Assembly (NCBI GenBank): GCA_902554335.1
Contig: CACDOD010000005.1
Location: 1 to 59,252, forward strand
Source: an uncultured Pelagibacteraceae bacterium
Lineage (GTDB): Bacteria; Pseudomonadota; Alphaproteobacteria; Pelagibacterales; Pelagibacteraceae
Direction of reading: 5' to 3'
DNA: 59,252 bases
The notes under the pieces are model-generated. The model did no database searches, was not told the origin of the DNA, and was given only the letters and a program-made list of their open reading frames with translations. Positions 27,647-37,204 of this stretch are shown here, piece after piece (within the stretch, counting starts at the first letter, position 1; each line of letters begins with the position of its first letter). The position numbers were made by a program, and so were the translations under genes.

Positions 27647-30424
27647 ATGTCAAAAATAAAAAAAACAGACCATTTCTATTTAATAGATGGTTCAGGATAT
27701 ATTTTCAGAGCGTATTATGCACTTCCTCCACTTACAAGAAAAAGTGACGGATTGCCTGTCGGTGCTGTTAGTGGCTTTTGTAATATGTTATTTAAACTTT
27801 TAGAAGATGCAAAATCAAATTATAATAATGAAAGACCGACACATTTTGCAGTAATTTTTGACTCGGCTAGAAAAAACTTCAGAAATGAAATTTATAGTGA
27901 ATATAAAGCTAATAGATCAGATGCACCGGATGATCTAATCCCACAGTTTGAATTTATAAGAAAGTCAGTTTTGGCTTTTAATCTTCCTTCAATTGAACAA
28001 ATAAATTTTGAAGCAGATGATTTAATCGCAACTTACGTAGATCAAATCAATAAAGTTGGCGCTAAGGCAACCATAGTATCTTCAGATAAAGATTTACTGC
28101 AACTACACGGAAAAAATACGAGAATTTTTGATCCAATGAAAAATAAGTTTCTTGGTATTGAGGACATAAAACAAAAGTTTGGTGTAAAACCCGAACAAAT
28201 AATTGATGTTCAGGCATTAGCAGGAGATACAAGTGATAATGTTCCTGGTGTTCCTGGAATTGGAATAAAAACTGCTGCGGAATTAATTAATACTTTTGGA
28301 ACTCTCGAAAAGTTATTAAAAAATGCTAATACAATTAAACAAAATAAGAGAAGAGAAACCCTTATAGAAAATAAAGATAAAGCAATAATTAGCAAGGAAC
28401 TTGTTACTTTAAAAAAAGATGTCCCAGTAAATGATAAACTGGAGGATTTAACTTTAAAAAACATTGATAAAGATAAACTCTACTCATTCCTTAGAGAAAT
28501 GGAATTTAATAGACTTCTAAGCTCAGCTATTTCTACTTATGGTGAAGCTGAATTTAGTAAAGTTACTCAGACCAAAATTAAGTCTGAAAATAAAGACAAT
28601 AAAATATCAAAAAAAAACTATTTTCTATTTAAAAATGAAGATGAAATTTTGAGTTGGCTTAAAGAAGCAGATGAAAATGGAGAATTTGCAATTGATACCG
28701 AAACAAGCTCGCTGGATCCACACCAAGCAGAATTAGTAGGGGTCTCTTTATGCTCTAAGCCTGGATATTCTGGATATATTCCTCTAGCGCATAATTCTGG
28801 CAAAAATTTAGATACTTCAAAAGTACTAAAGATCTTAAAACCTTATCTAGAAGACAAAAGTATAAAAAAAATAGGACAAAATATAAAATTTGATTATATA
28901 GTTTTTTTTAAAAGAGGTATTAAGATTAATTCTATCGAAGACACTATGCTTATGTCATACGTTTTAGATGCTGGAAAAAATAGACATAACTTAGATACAC
29001 TTGCAGAAATTCACTTACAACATAAAAACATTTCTTACAAAGATGTTGTTGGTTCTGGAAAGAAGCAGTTAAACTTTAAAGATGTTGATATATTATCAGC
29101 AAGAGATTATGCAGCCGAGGACTCTGATATAACATTTAGATTATATAAACTTTTTCTTAACAATTTAAAATCAGAAAAGTTATATAAAATTTATGAAAGT
29201 TTTGAAAAACCTATGGTAGAGATATTAGCACAGATGGAAATTTATGGAGTTAAAATAGATAAAAAATTTTTAGAAAAACTTTCAAATAAATTTGAAAAAA
29301 AAATTGCACAACTTGAAAAAGACATATTTAATATTACCAAATCAAAATTTAATATTGGATCTACTAAACAATTAGGTGAAATATTATATAATCAATTGAA
29401 AATTTCTTCTTTAAAAAAAACGAAAAAAGGTAGTTTTGCAACTAGCGCTGCAGTTTTAGAAGATTTAGCTTTTAAAGGACACATACTTCCAAAACTTATT
29501 TTAGATTGGAGACAAATCACTAAATTAAAAAATACTTATTCGGACTCACTTCCAGAGCATATAAACCCAAAAACAAAAAGAATTCATACATCTTTTCTAT
29601 TAGCCGCTACTACCACAGGACGACTCGCATCAAGTGATCCAAATTTACAAAATATCCCTATAAAAACTGATGATGGAAAAGAAATAAGAAAATCTTTTGT
29701 AGCTGAAAATGGATACTCTTTAGTGTCAGCAGACTATAATCAAATTGAAATGAGAATCTTAGCAGAAATTGCTGATGTAAAAGAACTTAAAAGTGCATTT
29801 GTGAACAATGAAGATATCCACTCAATTACAGCAAGCCAAGTTTTTAATAAAAAAATAAACGAAATTAACCCTGACATGAGAAGGAAAGCAAAAGCAATTA
29901 ATTTTGGAATAATTTACGGTATTTCTCAATATGGTTTATCAAAGCAAATTGGAGTTTCCAATACAGAGGCTGAGGATTTCTTAAATTCTTACTTTTTAAA
30001 ATTTCCAGAAATTAAAGATTATATGAATGAAACTATTAAATTTTGTAGAAAAAGTGGTTATGTGAATAATATTTTTGGGAGAAGAACACATCTAAATGGT
30101 ATAAATGATAAAAATTATAACATAAGGAATTTTCAAGAACGAGCAGCAATAAATGCACCAATTCAAGGCTCGGCATCAGAGATAATGCGTTTAGCAATGA
30201 TGAGACTAAATACAAAAATTTCTGAATTTAAAAATGAAAATATAAAAATTTTATTACAGATACACGATGAATTAATTTTTGAAATTAAATCTTCTAAGCT
30301 TAAAGAAATATCAAAAATGATTAAAGATGTAATGAATGGGGTTGAAACGAGTGAATACCACAAGTTTAGCGTACCCCTTGTAATAGATTTAAATTCAGGA
30401 GAAAATTGGGGAATGTTACATTGA
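27647..30424 (+). CDS. polA: DNA polymerase I
   Basis: This 925-residue protein has all three Pol I domains: the 5' nuclease (about 1-300, YLIDGSGYIFRAYYALP, SDKDLLQL, GDTSDNVPGVPGIGIKTA), a 3'-5' exonuclease with intact DTE residues (FAIDTETSSLDP) and GQNIKFDY, and the polymerase domain with motif A (SADYNQIEMRILA), the O helix (RRKAKAINFGIIYGIS) and motif C (IHDELIFE). It fills gaps and removes RNA primers. Proofreading residues appear retained. It stands as a single gene. Confidence 0.98.
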   Translation: MSKIKKTDHFYLIDGSGYIFRAYYALPPLTRKSDGLPVGAVSGFCNMLFKLLEDAKSNYNNERPTHFAVIFDSARKNFRNEIYSEYKANRSDAPDDLIPQFEFIRKSVLAFNLPSIEQINFEADDLIATYVDQINKVGAKATIVSSDKDLLQLHGKNTRIFDPMKNKFLGIEDIKQKFGVKPEQIIDVQALAGDTSDNVPGVPGIGIKTAAELINTFGTLEKLLKNANTIKQNKRRETLIENKDKAIISKELVTLKKDVPVNDKLEDLTLKNIDKDKLYSFLREMEFNRLLSSAISTYGEAEFSKVTQTKIKSENKDNKISKKNYFLFKNEDEILSWLKEADENGEFAIDTETSSLDPHQAELVGVSLCSKPGYSGYIPLAHNSGKNLDTSKVLKILKPYLEDKSIKKIGQNIKFDYIVFFKRGIKINSIEDTMLMSYVLDAGKNRHNLDTLAEIHLQHKNISYKDVVGSGKKQLNFKDVDILSARDYAAEDSDITFRLYKLFLNNLKSEKLYKIYESFEKPMVEILAQMEIYGVKIDKKFLEKLSNKFEKKIAQLEKDIFNITKSKFNIGSTKQLGEILYNQLKISSLKKTKKGSFATSAAVLEDLAFKGHILPKLILDWRQITKLKNTYSDSLPEHINPKTKRIHTSFLLAATTTGRLASSDPNLQNIPIKTDDGKEIRKSFVAENGYSLVSADYNQIEMRILAEIADVKELKSAFVNNEDIHSITASQVFNKKINEINPDMRRKAKAINFGIIYGISQYGLSKQIGVSNTEAEDFLNSYFLKFPEIKDYMNETIKFCRKSGYVNNIFGRRTHLNGINDKNYNIRNFQERAAINAPIQGSASEIMRLAMMRLNTKISEFKNENIKILLQIHDELIFEIKSSKLKEISKMIKDVMNGVETSEYHKFSVPLVIDLNSGENWGMLH

Positions 30425-30475
30425 TTAAGTCATATTGCCCTAATTAGAACAATTTAGTATTTTTATAAGTTATAT

Positions 30476-31177
30476 ATGAAACATACAATTGCACTCGTTG
30501 ACGATGATAGGAATATTCTTACAAGCATAAGTATTGCTCTGGAAAAAGAGGGTTTTAGTGTTCAAACTTATTTAGATGGAGAAAGTGCATACATTGGTAT
30601 GACTAGAACTCCACCAAACTTAGCAGTAATTGATGTAAAAATGCCCAAAATGGATGGGGAAGAACTTTTACGAAAACTTAGAAAAAAAACTTCGCTACCA
30701 GTAATTCTATTAACATCAAAAGACGAAGAGGTTGATGAACTTCTTGGTTTAAAATTAGGAGCTGATGATTTTATAAAAAAATCAGGAGGATTTTCAATTA
30801 AAGTTTTAATCGAAAGAATTAGAGTACAGCTGAGAAAAAAAGATAATCAAAATATTGATGAAAATAAAAATATAATATCACATGGAAAACTAAGATTAGA
30901 TCCCTCGCAGTTAGAATGCGAATGGAACGGTAAACAACTACCAGATAAATTAACAACTACTGAATTTTTAATTGTCAAAGAATTAGCAAAAAGACCTGGC
31001 ATAATTAAAGAAAGATCGCAGTTAATGGATATAGCCTATAGAGAAGATACAGATATTGAGGATAGGACTATTGATAGTCATATAAAAAGAATAAGAAAAA
31101 AATTCAAAAGAGTAGATAATAATTTTTCTGCTATAGAAACCAGATATGGAAGTGGCTATAGATGGAATGTTAGCTAA
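30476..31177 (+). CDS. chvI: ChvI-type response regulator (OmpR family)
   Basis: This 233-residue protein has a receiver domain (IALVDDDRNIL, phosphoacceptor in AVIDVKMPKMDG, LLTSKDEE, KKSGGFS replacing the usual KP loop) and an OmpR-type winged-helix domain (about 130-230, with TTEFLIVKELAKRPG, DSHIKRIRKKF and GSGYRW). It is fused in operon with a histidine kinase, the stop and start overlapping by one base. In relatives ChvI controls envelope and symbiosis genes in response to acid or envelope stress. Confidence 0.92.
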   Translation: MKHTIALVDDDRNILTSISIALEKEGFSVQTYLDGESAYIGMTRTPPNLAVIDVKMPKMDGEELLRKLRKKTSLPVILLTSKDEEVDELLGLKLGADDFIKKSGGFSIKVLIERIRVQLRKKDNQNIDENKNIISHGKLRLDPSQLECEWNGKQLPDKLTTTEFLIVKELAKRPGIIKERSQLMDIAYREDTDIEDRTIDSHIKRIRKKFKRVDNNFSAIETRYGSGYRWNVS

Positions 31178-32712
31178 TGTTAAGCAATTTTTTAAAAAAT
31201 CTTTCTATTTTAAGAAAATTTTTATTTATTAATTTTTTTATATTTATAATTATTGGACTTATTACAATTTTATATTTAAATAGTGTACAGCCAAATCTAA
31301 TTAAAGCAAAACAGTCAAAACATATAGAAATTTTAAATAATACTACTGGACACTTAAATAGATTAAATATTGAATTTAATCAGGATGAAATAAAAAATTT
31401 TTTATTTTCAACAAGATTTTTATTTCAAAATTTAGACAGAGTCACAATTTTTGATAATGATTTCAATTTAATAGGTGATACTGATACTTTAGACTTAGAT
31501 CCAAGATCCTTTGGGCAAACCTCAGACGTAATACAAATGAATAATATTGATGATGAATCAATTCAAAAAAAAAAAAATGAAACTGAACAAAACGATAAAA
31601 AAGCTTTTACTTTAAATAAGCGTATTGAAAATTATTCTAAATCAAATGAAATAGGCAAACCTTATACACTTGTTGAGGAAAATTATAATAAATTTATCTT
31701 AACTACCTTAAAAAATGTTTCGAATGATGATGGAAATATAGGATATATTGCAATAAGTGAAAATTCACTAGATATCAAGAACGCAATTGAAGAAAGAAAA
31801 AATTTTATTTTAAGAACTGCAATATTAGTCGCTATTGTAATTTTAATTTTCTCAATTGTTTTAAATAGATACTTTTTAAAACCAATAAAAAACCTCGTTG
31901 ATTACACTAAAATAATAAAATCTAAGAGCAAAAAAGAAACAAAAATTGATCATATTAAAAATAGAAATGATGAGCTTGGTGTTTTATCAAAGTCATTAGA
32001 TGAAATGACTATAGAGCTTAATAATAGAATTAAAGCCACCGAAAATTTTTCAACAGATTTGGTGCATGAAATTAGGAATCCTCTTGCATCTCTTAAGAGC
32101 GCATCTGAAATTATCTCTGATACTGCCGATAAGGAAAAAAGGGAAAAACTTTTAAAAATAATGAGCCATGATGTTTCTAGAATAGATAGATTGATAACTG
32201 ATTATTCTCAAATTTTAAAAGATGAATTAGCTATTTCGTCTGAACAAATGGAAGATTTAGATTTAAAACCAATCATTGATTCAGTAGTGGATGATTTTAA
32301 TAATATTTACATTGAGAAAAAAAATATTAACATAAAATTAATTACCTCAGGTTCAAAAAATTATCTAATAAAAGGTATTAGTAATAGAGTTGAGCAAATA
32401 ATTGCTAATCTATTAGATAACGCAGTTTCTTTTAGTAAAACTGGCTCAATAGTTACAGTCGATTTAGATGAGAATGATAATTATACTATTCTTAAAGTTT
32501 CTGATCAAGGTGAGGGATTTAAAGAGTCAGATATAAAAAAAGTTTTTGATAGGTTTTACAGTAATAGGCCCGATAATTTTGGAGAGCACTCTGGACTAGG
32601 TCTTAATATTGTTAAAAATCTTGTTCAAATACACCAAGGAGAAATCTATGCTTCAAATAGTCCTAAAGGTGGAGCAATGATCGAGATTAAATTCCCAAAA
32701 AACTATAACTAA
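31177..32712 (+). CDS. chvG: ChvG-type sensor histidine kinase
   Basis: This 511-residue membrane kinase has a first transmembrane helix at about 14-36, a periplasmic sensor region, a second helix at about 205-227, HAMP, a HisKA domain with the phosphoacceptor histidine in DLVHEIRNPLASLKSA, and an HATPase domain (NLLDNAVSF, DQGEGF, GLGLNIVKNL). It is the partner of ChvI. A run of 13 A (31565-31577) lies in the periplasmic part. In many alphaproteobacteria hprK and PTS genes follow; here ahcY follows after 39 bases. Confidence 0.92.
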   Translation: MLSNFLKNLSILRKFLFINFFIFIIIGLITILYLNSVQPNLIKAKQSKHIEILNNTTGHLNRLNIEFNQDEIKNFLFSTRFLFQNLDRVTIFDNDFNLIGDTDTLDLDPRSFGQTSDVIQMNNIDDESIQKKKNETEQNDKKAFTLNKRIENYSKSNEIGKPYTLVEENYNKFILTTLKNVSNDDGNIGYIAISENSLDIKNAIEERKNFILRTAILVAIVILIFSIVLNRYFLKPIKNLVDYTKIIKSKSKKETKIDHIKNRNDELGVLSKSLDEMTIELNNRIKATENFSTDLVHEIRNPLASLKSASEIISDTADKEKREKLLKIMSHDVSRIDRLITDYSQILKDELAISSEQMEDLDLKPIIDSVVDDFNNIYIEKKNINIKLITSGSKNYLIKGISNRVEQIIANLLDNAVSFSKTGSIVTVDLDENDNYTILKVSDQGEGFKESDIKKVFDRFYSNRPDNFGEHSGLGLNIVKNLVQIHQGEIYASNSPKGGAMIEIKFPKNYN

Positions 32713-32751
32713 AAGTTGATAATTTAAATTAAAGCTGATAAATCCGGCATC

Positions 32752-34038
32752 ATGGAAGATTATAAAGTAAAAGATATAACCCAAGCAGAATTTGGAAGAA
32801 AAGAAATATCTATTGCTGAAACAGAGATGCCAGGATTAATGGCTTTAAGAAAAGAATACAAAGGAAAATACCCCCTTAAGGGTGCAAAGATTGTTGGATG
32901 CCTTCATATGACAATTCAAACAGCTGTTTTAATTGAAACTCTAGTCGAACTTGGTGCAGAAGTTAGATGGTCATCATGTAATATATTTTCAACACAAGAT
33001 CATGCAGCTGCCGCTATTGCAAAAGCAGGAATCCCAGTTTTTGCATGGAAAGGGGAAACAGAGTATGAATATTGGTGGTGTGTAAGACAAACAATCGAAG
33101 GAAAAAAAGATTGGAAGCCTAATATGATCCTAGATGATGGTGGTGACCTTACAGCATTAATGCATAAAGAATATCAAGATCTATTAAGTGGAGTTAAAGG
33201 TCTTTCGGAGGAAACTACGACAGGTGTTTTAGCTCTAAAAAAAATGGAAAGTGAAGGTAAATTATTGGTGCCTGCTATAAATGTAAACGATTCAGTTACT
33301 AAATCTAAGTTTGATAATTTATATGGTTGTAGAGAGAGTTTAGTTGATGGAATCAAAAGAGCAACAGATGTTATGATGTCAGGTAAAGTTGCGATAGTAG
33401 CTGGTTTTGGAGATGTAGGCAAAGGAAGCGCTGCATCATTAAGACAATCAGGTGCAAGAGTGATGATAACAGAAACTGACCCCATATGTGCATTACAGGC
33501 AGCAATGGAAGGTTACGAAGTAGTTACTATGGACGATATGATTGGACATGCTGATATAGTTGTTACTGCAACCGGTAATAAAGATATTGTAACAGCAGAT
33601 CACATGAGAGAAATGAAAGATAGAGCAATTTTATGTAATATTGGACATTTCGATAATGAAATACAAGTAGAAGCTTTAAGAAATTATAAATGGGATGAAA
33701 TTAAACCACAAGTTCACGAAATAACTTTACCTAGCAATAAAAGAATAATTTTATTAGCAGAAGGAAGACTTGTAAATTTAGGATGTGCTACTGGTCATCC
33801 AAGTTTTGTTATGAGTGCCTCATTTACAAATCAAACAATTGCACAAATTGAGTTGTGGAATAATTCTGACAATTATAAAAATAAGGTGTATGTTTTACCA
33901 AAAAAACTTGATGAAAAAGTTGCAATGCTTCACCTTGAAAAAGTTGGAGCAAAACTTACAAAACTTTCAAAAGATCAAGCAGAGTATATAGGTGTATCAG
34001 AACAAGGACCATACAAACCAGAAGCATATCGTTACTAA
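32752..34038 (+). CDS. ahcY: Adenosylhomocysteinase
   Basis: This 428-residue protein hydrolyses S-adenosylhomocysteine to adenosine and homocysteine, closing the methylation cycle. It shows [33 protein letters not shown], the NAD-binding loop [23 protein letters not shown] and the C-terminal [18 protein letters not shown]. It lacks nothing obvious. No SAH riboswitch is visible in the 39-base upstream gap, though a weak TTGATA/TAAATC pair is present. Confidence 0.97.
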   Translation: MEDYKVKDITQAEFGRKEISIAETEMPGLMALRKEYKGKYPLKGAKIVGCLHMTIQTAVLIETLVELGAEVRWSSCNIFSTQDHAAAAIAKAGIPVFAWKGETEYEYWWCVRQTIEGKKDWKPNMILDDGGDLTALMHKEYQDLLSGVKGLSEETTTGVLALKKMESEGKLLVPAINVNDSVTKSKFDNLYGCRESLVDGIKRATDVMMSGKVAIVAGFGDVGKGSAASLRQSGARVMITETDPICALQAAMEGYEVVTMDDMIGHADIVVTATGNKDIVTADHMREMKDRAILCNIGHFDNEIQVEALRNYKWDEIKPQVHEITLPSNKRIILLAEGRLVNLGCATGHPSFVMSASFTNQTIAQIELWNNSDNYKNKVYVLPKKLDEKVAMLHLEKVGAKLTKLSKDQAEYIGVSEQGPYKPEAYRY

Positions 34039-34498
34039 AAGTAATAATATTGATATTTCAAACCAAAAAAGTTTATCGGAAATTGCTAAAAGAATATCAA
34101 ATTTAATTCAACGAGGAGATAATTTTTTCTTATTTGGTCAAATAGGTGTTGGCAAAACAACTTTTGTAAAATTTCTCATAAATCACCTTCAATCTATTTA
34201 TAATATTAATACTACAGAAGTGTTAAGTCCTACATTTAACATTTTAAATGATTATCTGATTAATGATTTTAATATAAAGCATTATGACCTTTACAGAATT
34301 AAACAAACAGAAGAACTCGACAACATTGGCTTATTTGAAGATAAAGATGCTATTAATATAATAGAGTGGCCTGAAACAGTCAAAATATCAAGTGTAAAAT
34401 TTATAAAATTTGAATTTTCATATTCTAAAGATTATAAAAAAAGACATTTGATAATCTCATCAAATTATAACAATAATATTGTTAATGAATTTAAATAA
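33992..34498 (+). CDS. tsaE: tRNA threonylcarbamoyladenosine ATPase TsaE
   Basis: This 168-residue protein is a small P-loop ATPase needed for the t6A modification of tRNAs that read ANN codons. It has the Walker A motif [16 protein letters not shown] and the [11 protein letters not shown] and HYDLYRI segments of TsaE. The only good start is a GTG at 33992, which overlaps ahcY by 47 bases. It leads into amgK and murU, the usual alphaproteobacterial order. Confidence 0.92.
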   Translation: MYQNKDHTNQKHIVTKSNNIDISNQKSLSEIAKRISNLIQRGDNFFLFGQIGVGKTTFVKFLINHLQSIYNINTTEVLSPTFNILNDYLINDFNIKHYDLYRIKQTEELDNIGLFEDKDAINIIEWPETVKISSVKFIKFEFSYSKDYKKRHLIISSNYNNNIVNEFK

Positions 34499-35435
34499 TT
34501 ATAAACAATTATCTGGGGATGCATCATTTAGAAAGTTTTATAGATCTCCACAAAATTCGGTAATTGTATTTTCAAAAAAAAATAAATATTTAAATTTAGC
34601 AATTTATGAGGCTATAAATAGTTGTCTCATTAAAAATGGTGTTAAAGCTCCAAAGCTAAAAAAAGAATTTTATAATAAAAATTATATTGAAATAGAGGAT
34701 TTGGGAAATGAAACAATTTTTAAGATATTAAAAAAAAACAAAAATAAAATAAAAATTTATTTTAATGCTATAAAAATTTTGAAATTAATTCAAAAAATTC
34801 GAACAAAAAATTTAGTAACTTTTAAAAAAATTAAATACAAAATACCAGAATATACCGAAACTAAAATATTAAGTGAGGCCAATCTTTTTTTAGAATGGTA
34901 TTTGCCAAAAGTTATTAAAAAAGCAAGAATAAATAAAATAAGAAAAGAGATCAAAAATAGTTTTGTAAACCTTTTTAAAAAATTAAAATTAAAAAAAAAA
35001 GTATTTGTCCATCGAGACTTTCATGTTTCAAATATGATGTATCATAAAAAAAAAATCTACTTAATTGATAGCCAAGATGCAGTATATGGAAATATTGCTT
35101 ATGATTTAGCCTCATTAATTGATGATGTAAGATTCAAAACATCTGAAGAGCTAAAAAATAAGATATTTAAAATGTTTGTAAAATTAAATAATTCTATTGA
35201 TCAAGATAAACTTAAAAATGATTTTGATATTTTATCAGTATTAAGAAATTTTAAAGTTATAGGCATATTCACTAGATTATCAGTACGGGATAAAAAAACT
35301 AGATATATGAGAATGATACCTTATGCATGGAAAATAATTGAAAATAGAACTTCAAAAAATTTAATTTTTAAAGACTTAGAAATAAAGTTAAATAAATACT
35401 TTAGTAAAAAATTGAGATTAAAAAAATGGAAATAA
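34485..35435 (+). CDS. amgK: AmgK-type sugar kinase (anomeric MurNAc/GlcNAc kinase)
   Basis: This protein of about 316 residues has the aminoglycoside phosphotransferase fold: YKQLSGDASFRKFYR at the N-terminus, VFVHRDFHVSNMMYH with the catalytic Asp, and LIDSQDAVYGNIAYDLASL for metal binding. Beside murU it is most likely AmgK, which phosphorylates MurNAc and GlcNAc at the anomeric carbon in peptidoglycan recycling. The frame is open to a TTG at 34479; the ATG at 34485 is preferred. It overlaps tsaE and murU ends by short stretches. Confidence 0.87.
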   Translation: MNLNNYKQLSGDASFRKFYRSPQNSVIVFSKKNKYLNLAIYEAINSCLIKNGVKAPKLKKEFYNKNYIEIEDLGNETIFKILKKNKNKIKIYFNAIKILKLIQKIRTKNLVTFKKIKYKIPEYTETKILSEANLFLEWYLPKVIKKARINKIRKEIKNSFVNLFKKLKLKKKVFVHRDFHVSNMMYHKKKIYLIDSQDAVYGNIAYDLASLIDDVRFKTSEELKNKIFKMFVKLNNSIDQDKLKNDFDILSVLRNFKVIGIFTRLSVRDKKTRYMRMIPYAWKIIENRTSKNLIFKDLEIKLNKYFSKKLRLKKWK

Positions 35436-36109
35436 ATACTGCATTAATTTTATGTGCTGGATATGGAAAAAGACTAAATCCCATTACTTTAAATAAGCCA
35501 AAACCTCTTATTAAAATTAACAACACTACACTTCTACAAAATACTTTGAATTTAGTTATTTCTCTAGGTATAAAAAATATTTTAATCAATTCCTTCTATC
35601 TTCGTGAGCAAATTGAAGAATATGTGGCAAATTTAAATCTTAATTTGAAAGTAATAAGTGATGGAGATAAAATTTTGGATACTGGTGGTGGAATTCTTAA
35701 TTTAATTTACAATTCAAAACAAAATGATTTTTTGGTTTTTAATCCCGATACTTTATGGAATGAAAGTTATCTTGCTGAAATTCAAAATATGGAAAAATTT
35801 TATTTTAAAAATAAAGTTAGAAATATCCTGCTAGTAGTTGAAAAATCAAAGAGTTTTGACAGAAGAATGATTGGCGATTTTATTATGAAAAATAATATTT
35901 TAAATAAATCATTTGATAAAAATTTCATATTTACAGGCTGCCAGATATTAAACAAAAGTATTTTTGAAAATTATAAAATTGAGTCATTCTCTATGAATAA
36001 AATATGGGAAGAAATGATTTCAAAAAATCAACTACATGGTTACAAAAGTGAAGTAAAATTTACTCATTTGACTGACATAGAAATTTACAAGAAACTTGTT
36101 AAAATTTAA
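35426..36109 (+). CDS. murU: MurU-type nucleotidyltransferase
   Basis: This 227-residue protein is a sugar-1-phosphate nucleotidyltransferase with the signature ALILCAGYGKRLNPITLNKPKPL and the DTGGGI and FNPDTLW segments. After amgK it is expected to make UDP-MurNAc from MurNAc-1-phosphate and UTP, the fosfomycin-insensitive recycling route. It overlaps amgK by ten bases and the convergent gpmA by eleven. In many relatives addB and addA follow; they are not here. Confidence 0.87.
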   Translation: MEINTALILCAGYGKRLNPITLNKPKPLIKINNTTLLQNTLNLVISLGIKNILINSFYLREQIEEYVANLNLNLKVISDGDKILDTGGGILNLIYNSKQNDFLVFNPDTLWNESYLAEIQNMEKFYFKNKVRNILLVVEKSKSFDRRMIGDFIMKNNILNKSFDKNFIFTGCQILNKSIFENYKIESFSMNKIWEEMISKNQLHGYKSEVKFTHLTDIEIYKKLVKI

Positions 36110-36809
36110 TTAAATCTTTGGCCCTAGAGACATCGAGATATTTTGCTTCTTTAACTTTATTGTTGGTAAAAGTAATTAAAAGTGGATTTGCAGTTGGAAT
36201 TTCTAATCTTGAAATAATTTCATTATCCAAATCGAAGAGATATTTGCATAAGGCTCGAATTGAATTTCCATGCGCAGCAATTAAAATATTTTTATTCAAA
36301 TTTTTTTCAATATTAACCAGATAATATTTGATAACCCTATCATAGGTATCTTTTAATGACTCGGTATCAGGTAATTTTTCTCTTGGAATATCTTTATAAA
36401 TTTCTATATTTGCTGGATGATATGGGTTATCCTTTTTTAAAGGTCCAGGAGGCGTATCCCAAGATCTTCTAAACTTAAAAATTTTATCTTCACCATATTT
36501 TATTTTCATATCGTCCTTATTTAACCCTGTAAGTTCACCATAATGTCTCTCATTGAGTTCCCAAGCTTTTAATATTTTTTCATTTTTTACTCTGATAGTA
36601 TTTAAGATTAGCTTCAAAGTATTAATAGCTCTTTTTTGATATGAGGAATAAAAATGAGTAATTTCAAAATTTAAATCCTTAATTAATTCGCCAGCTTTGC
36701 ATGCTTCCAATTTTCCATTTGCTGTAAGATCAACATCGACCCATCCGGTAAATCTATTTTGCGAATTCCACTCACTTTGTCCATGTCTAACTAATATTAA
36801 ATGACTCAT
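36099..36809 (-). CDS. gpmA: 2,3-bisphosphoglycerate-dependent phosphoglycerate mutase
   Basis: This 236-residue protein has the phosphohistidine motif LVRHGQSEWNSQNRFTGWVD, the NERHYGELTGLNK segment and the second catalytic histidine in AAHGNSIRAL. It interconverts 3- and 2-phosphoglycerate in glycolysis and gluconeogenesis. Its start is only 2-26 bases from the divergent VanZ-like gene, so the promoters must overlap coding sequence. Confidence 0.96.
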   Translation of the reverse strand: MSHLILVRHGQSEWNSQNRFTGWVDVDLTANGKLEACKAGELIKDLNFEITHFYSSYQKRAINTLKLILNTIRVKNEKILKAWELNERHYGELTGLNKDDMKIKYGEDKIFKFRRSWDTPPGPLKKDNPYHPANIEIYKDIPREKLPDTESLKDTYDRVIKYYLVNIEKNLNKNILIAAHGNSIRALCKYLFDLDNEIISRLEIPTANPLLITFTNNKVKEAKYLDVSRAKDLIKF

Positions 36810-36835
36810 GTATGATTTTTATTTATAAGATTTAT

Positions 36836-37204
36836 ATGAAAATAACAAAAATTTTTTTTCATTTAATAAACATAGTATTTTTAATATTTTATCTATACCC
36901 AGGAAGCCTACTGGGCCTTTGGTTATACGATAATTTGAATAAACAACCACAAGTTACTTCAGATTTTTATTTTTCTTCTAACCATGTATATGCTTTCGTC
37001 GCAGTAACATTATTTGGCCTTATCAGTCATATTAATAAAAAATATATTATTATTTATTTTGTATTTATATCAATTTTTTTAGAGCTAGCTCACTTAGTTA
37101 TTCCTAACAGATCATTCCAATTCATCGACTTATTTGGTAATATAATTGGAGTATTGATATCAATTTTAATATTTAATGTTTATAATTATTTGGAGAAAAA
37201 ATGA
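36836..37204 (+). CDS. VanZ-like small membrane protein
   Basis: This protein of about 122 residues has four predicted transmembrane helices and a polar segment (HLVIPNRSFQFIDLFGNIIGV) that resembles the VanZ family pattern of a histidine/proline turn followed by DxxxNxxG. No function is assigned. An ATG at 36812 would add eight residues. The stop overlaps the DUF1476 gene by four bases (ATGA). Confidence 0.65.
   Translation: MKITKIFFHLINIVFLIFYLYPGSLLGLWLYDNLNKQPQVTSDFYFSSNHVYAFVAVTLFGLISHINKKYIIIYFVFISIFLELAHLVIPNRSFQFIDLFGNIIGVLISILIFNVYNYLEKK

Noticed and set aside
32713-32751. SAH riboswitch before ahcY
   Set aside because: The gap is 39 bases, too short for the aptamer, and none of its conserved sequence is visible.
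33174-33485. 103-codon minus-strand ORF
   Set aside because: Antisense to ahcY in a highly conserved region; composition follows the complementary frame.
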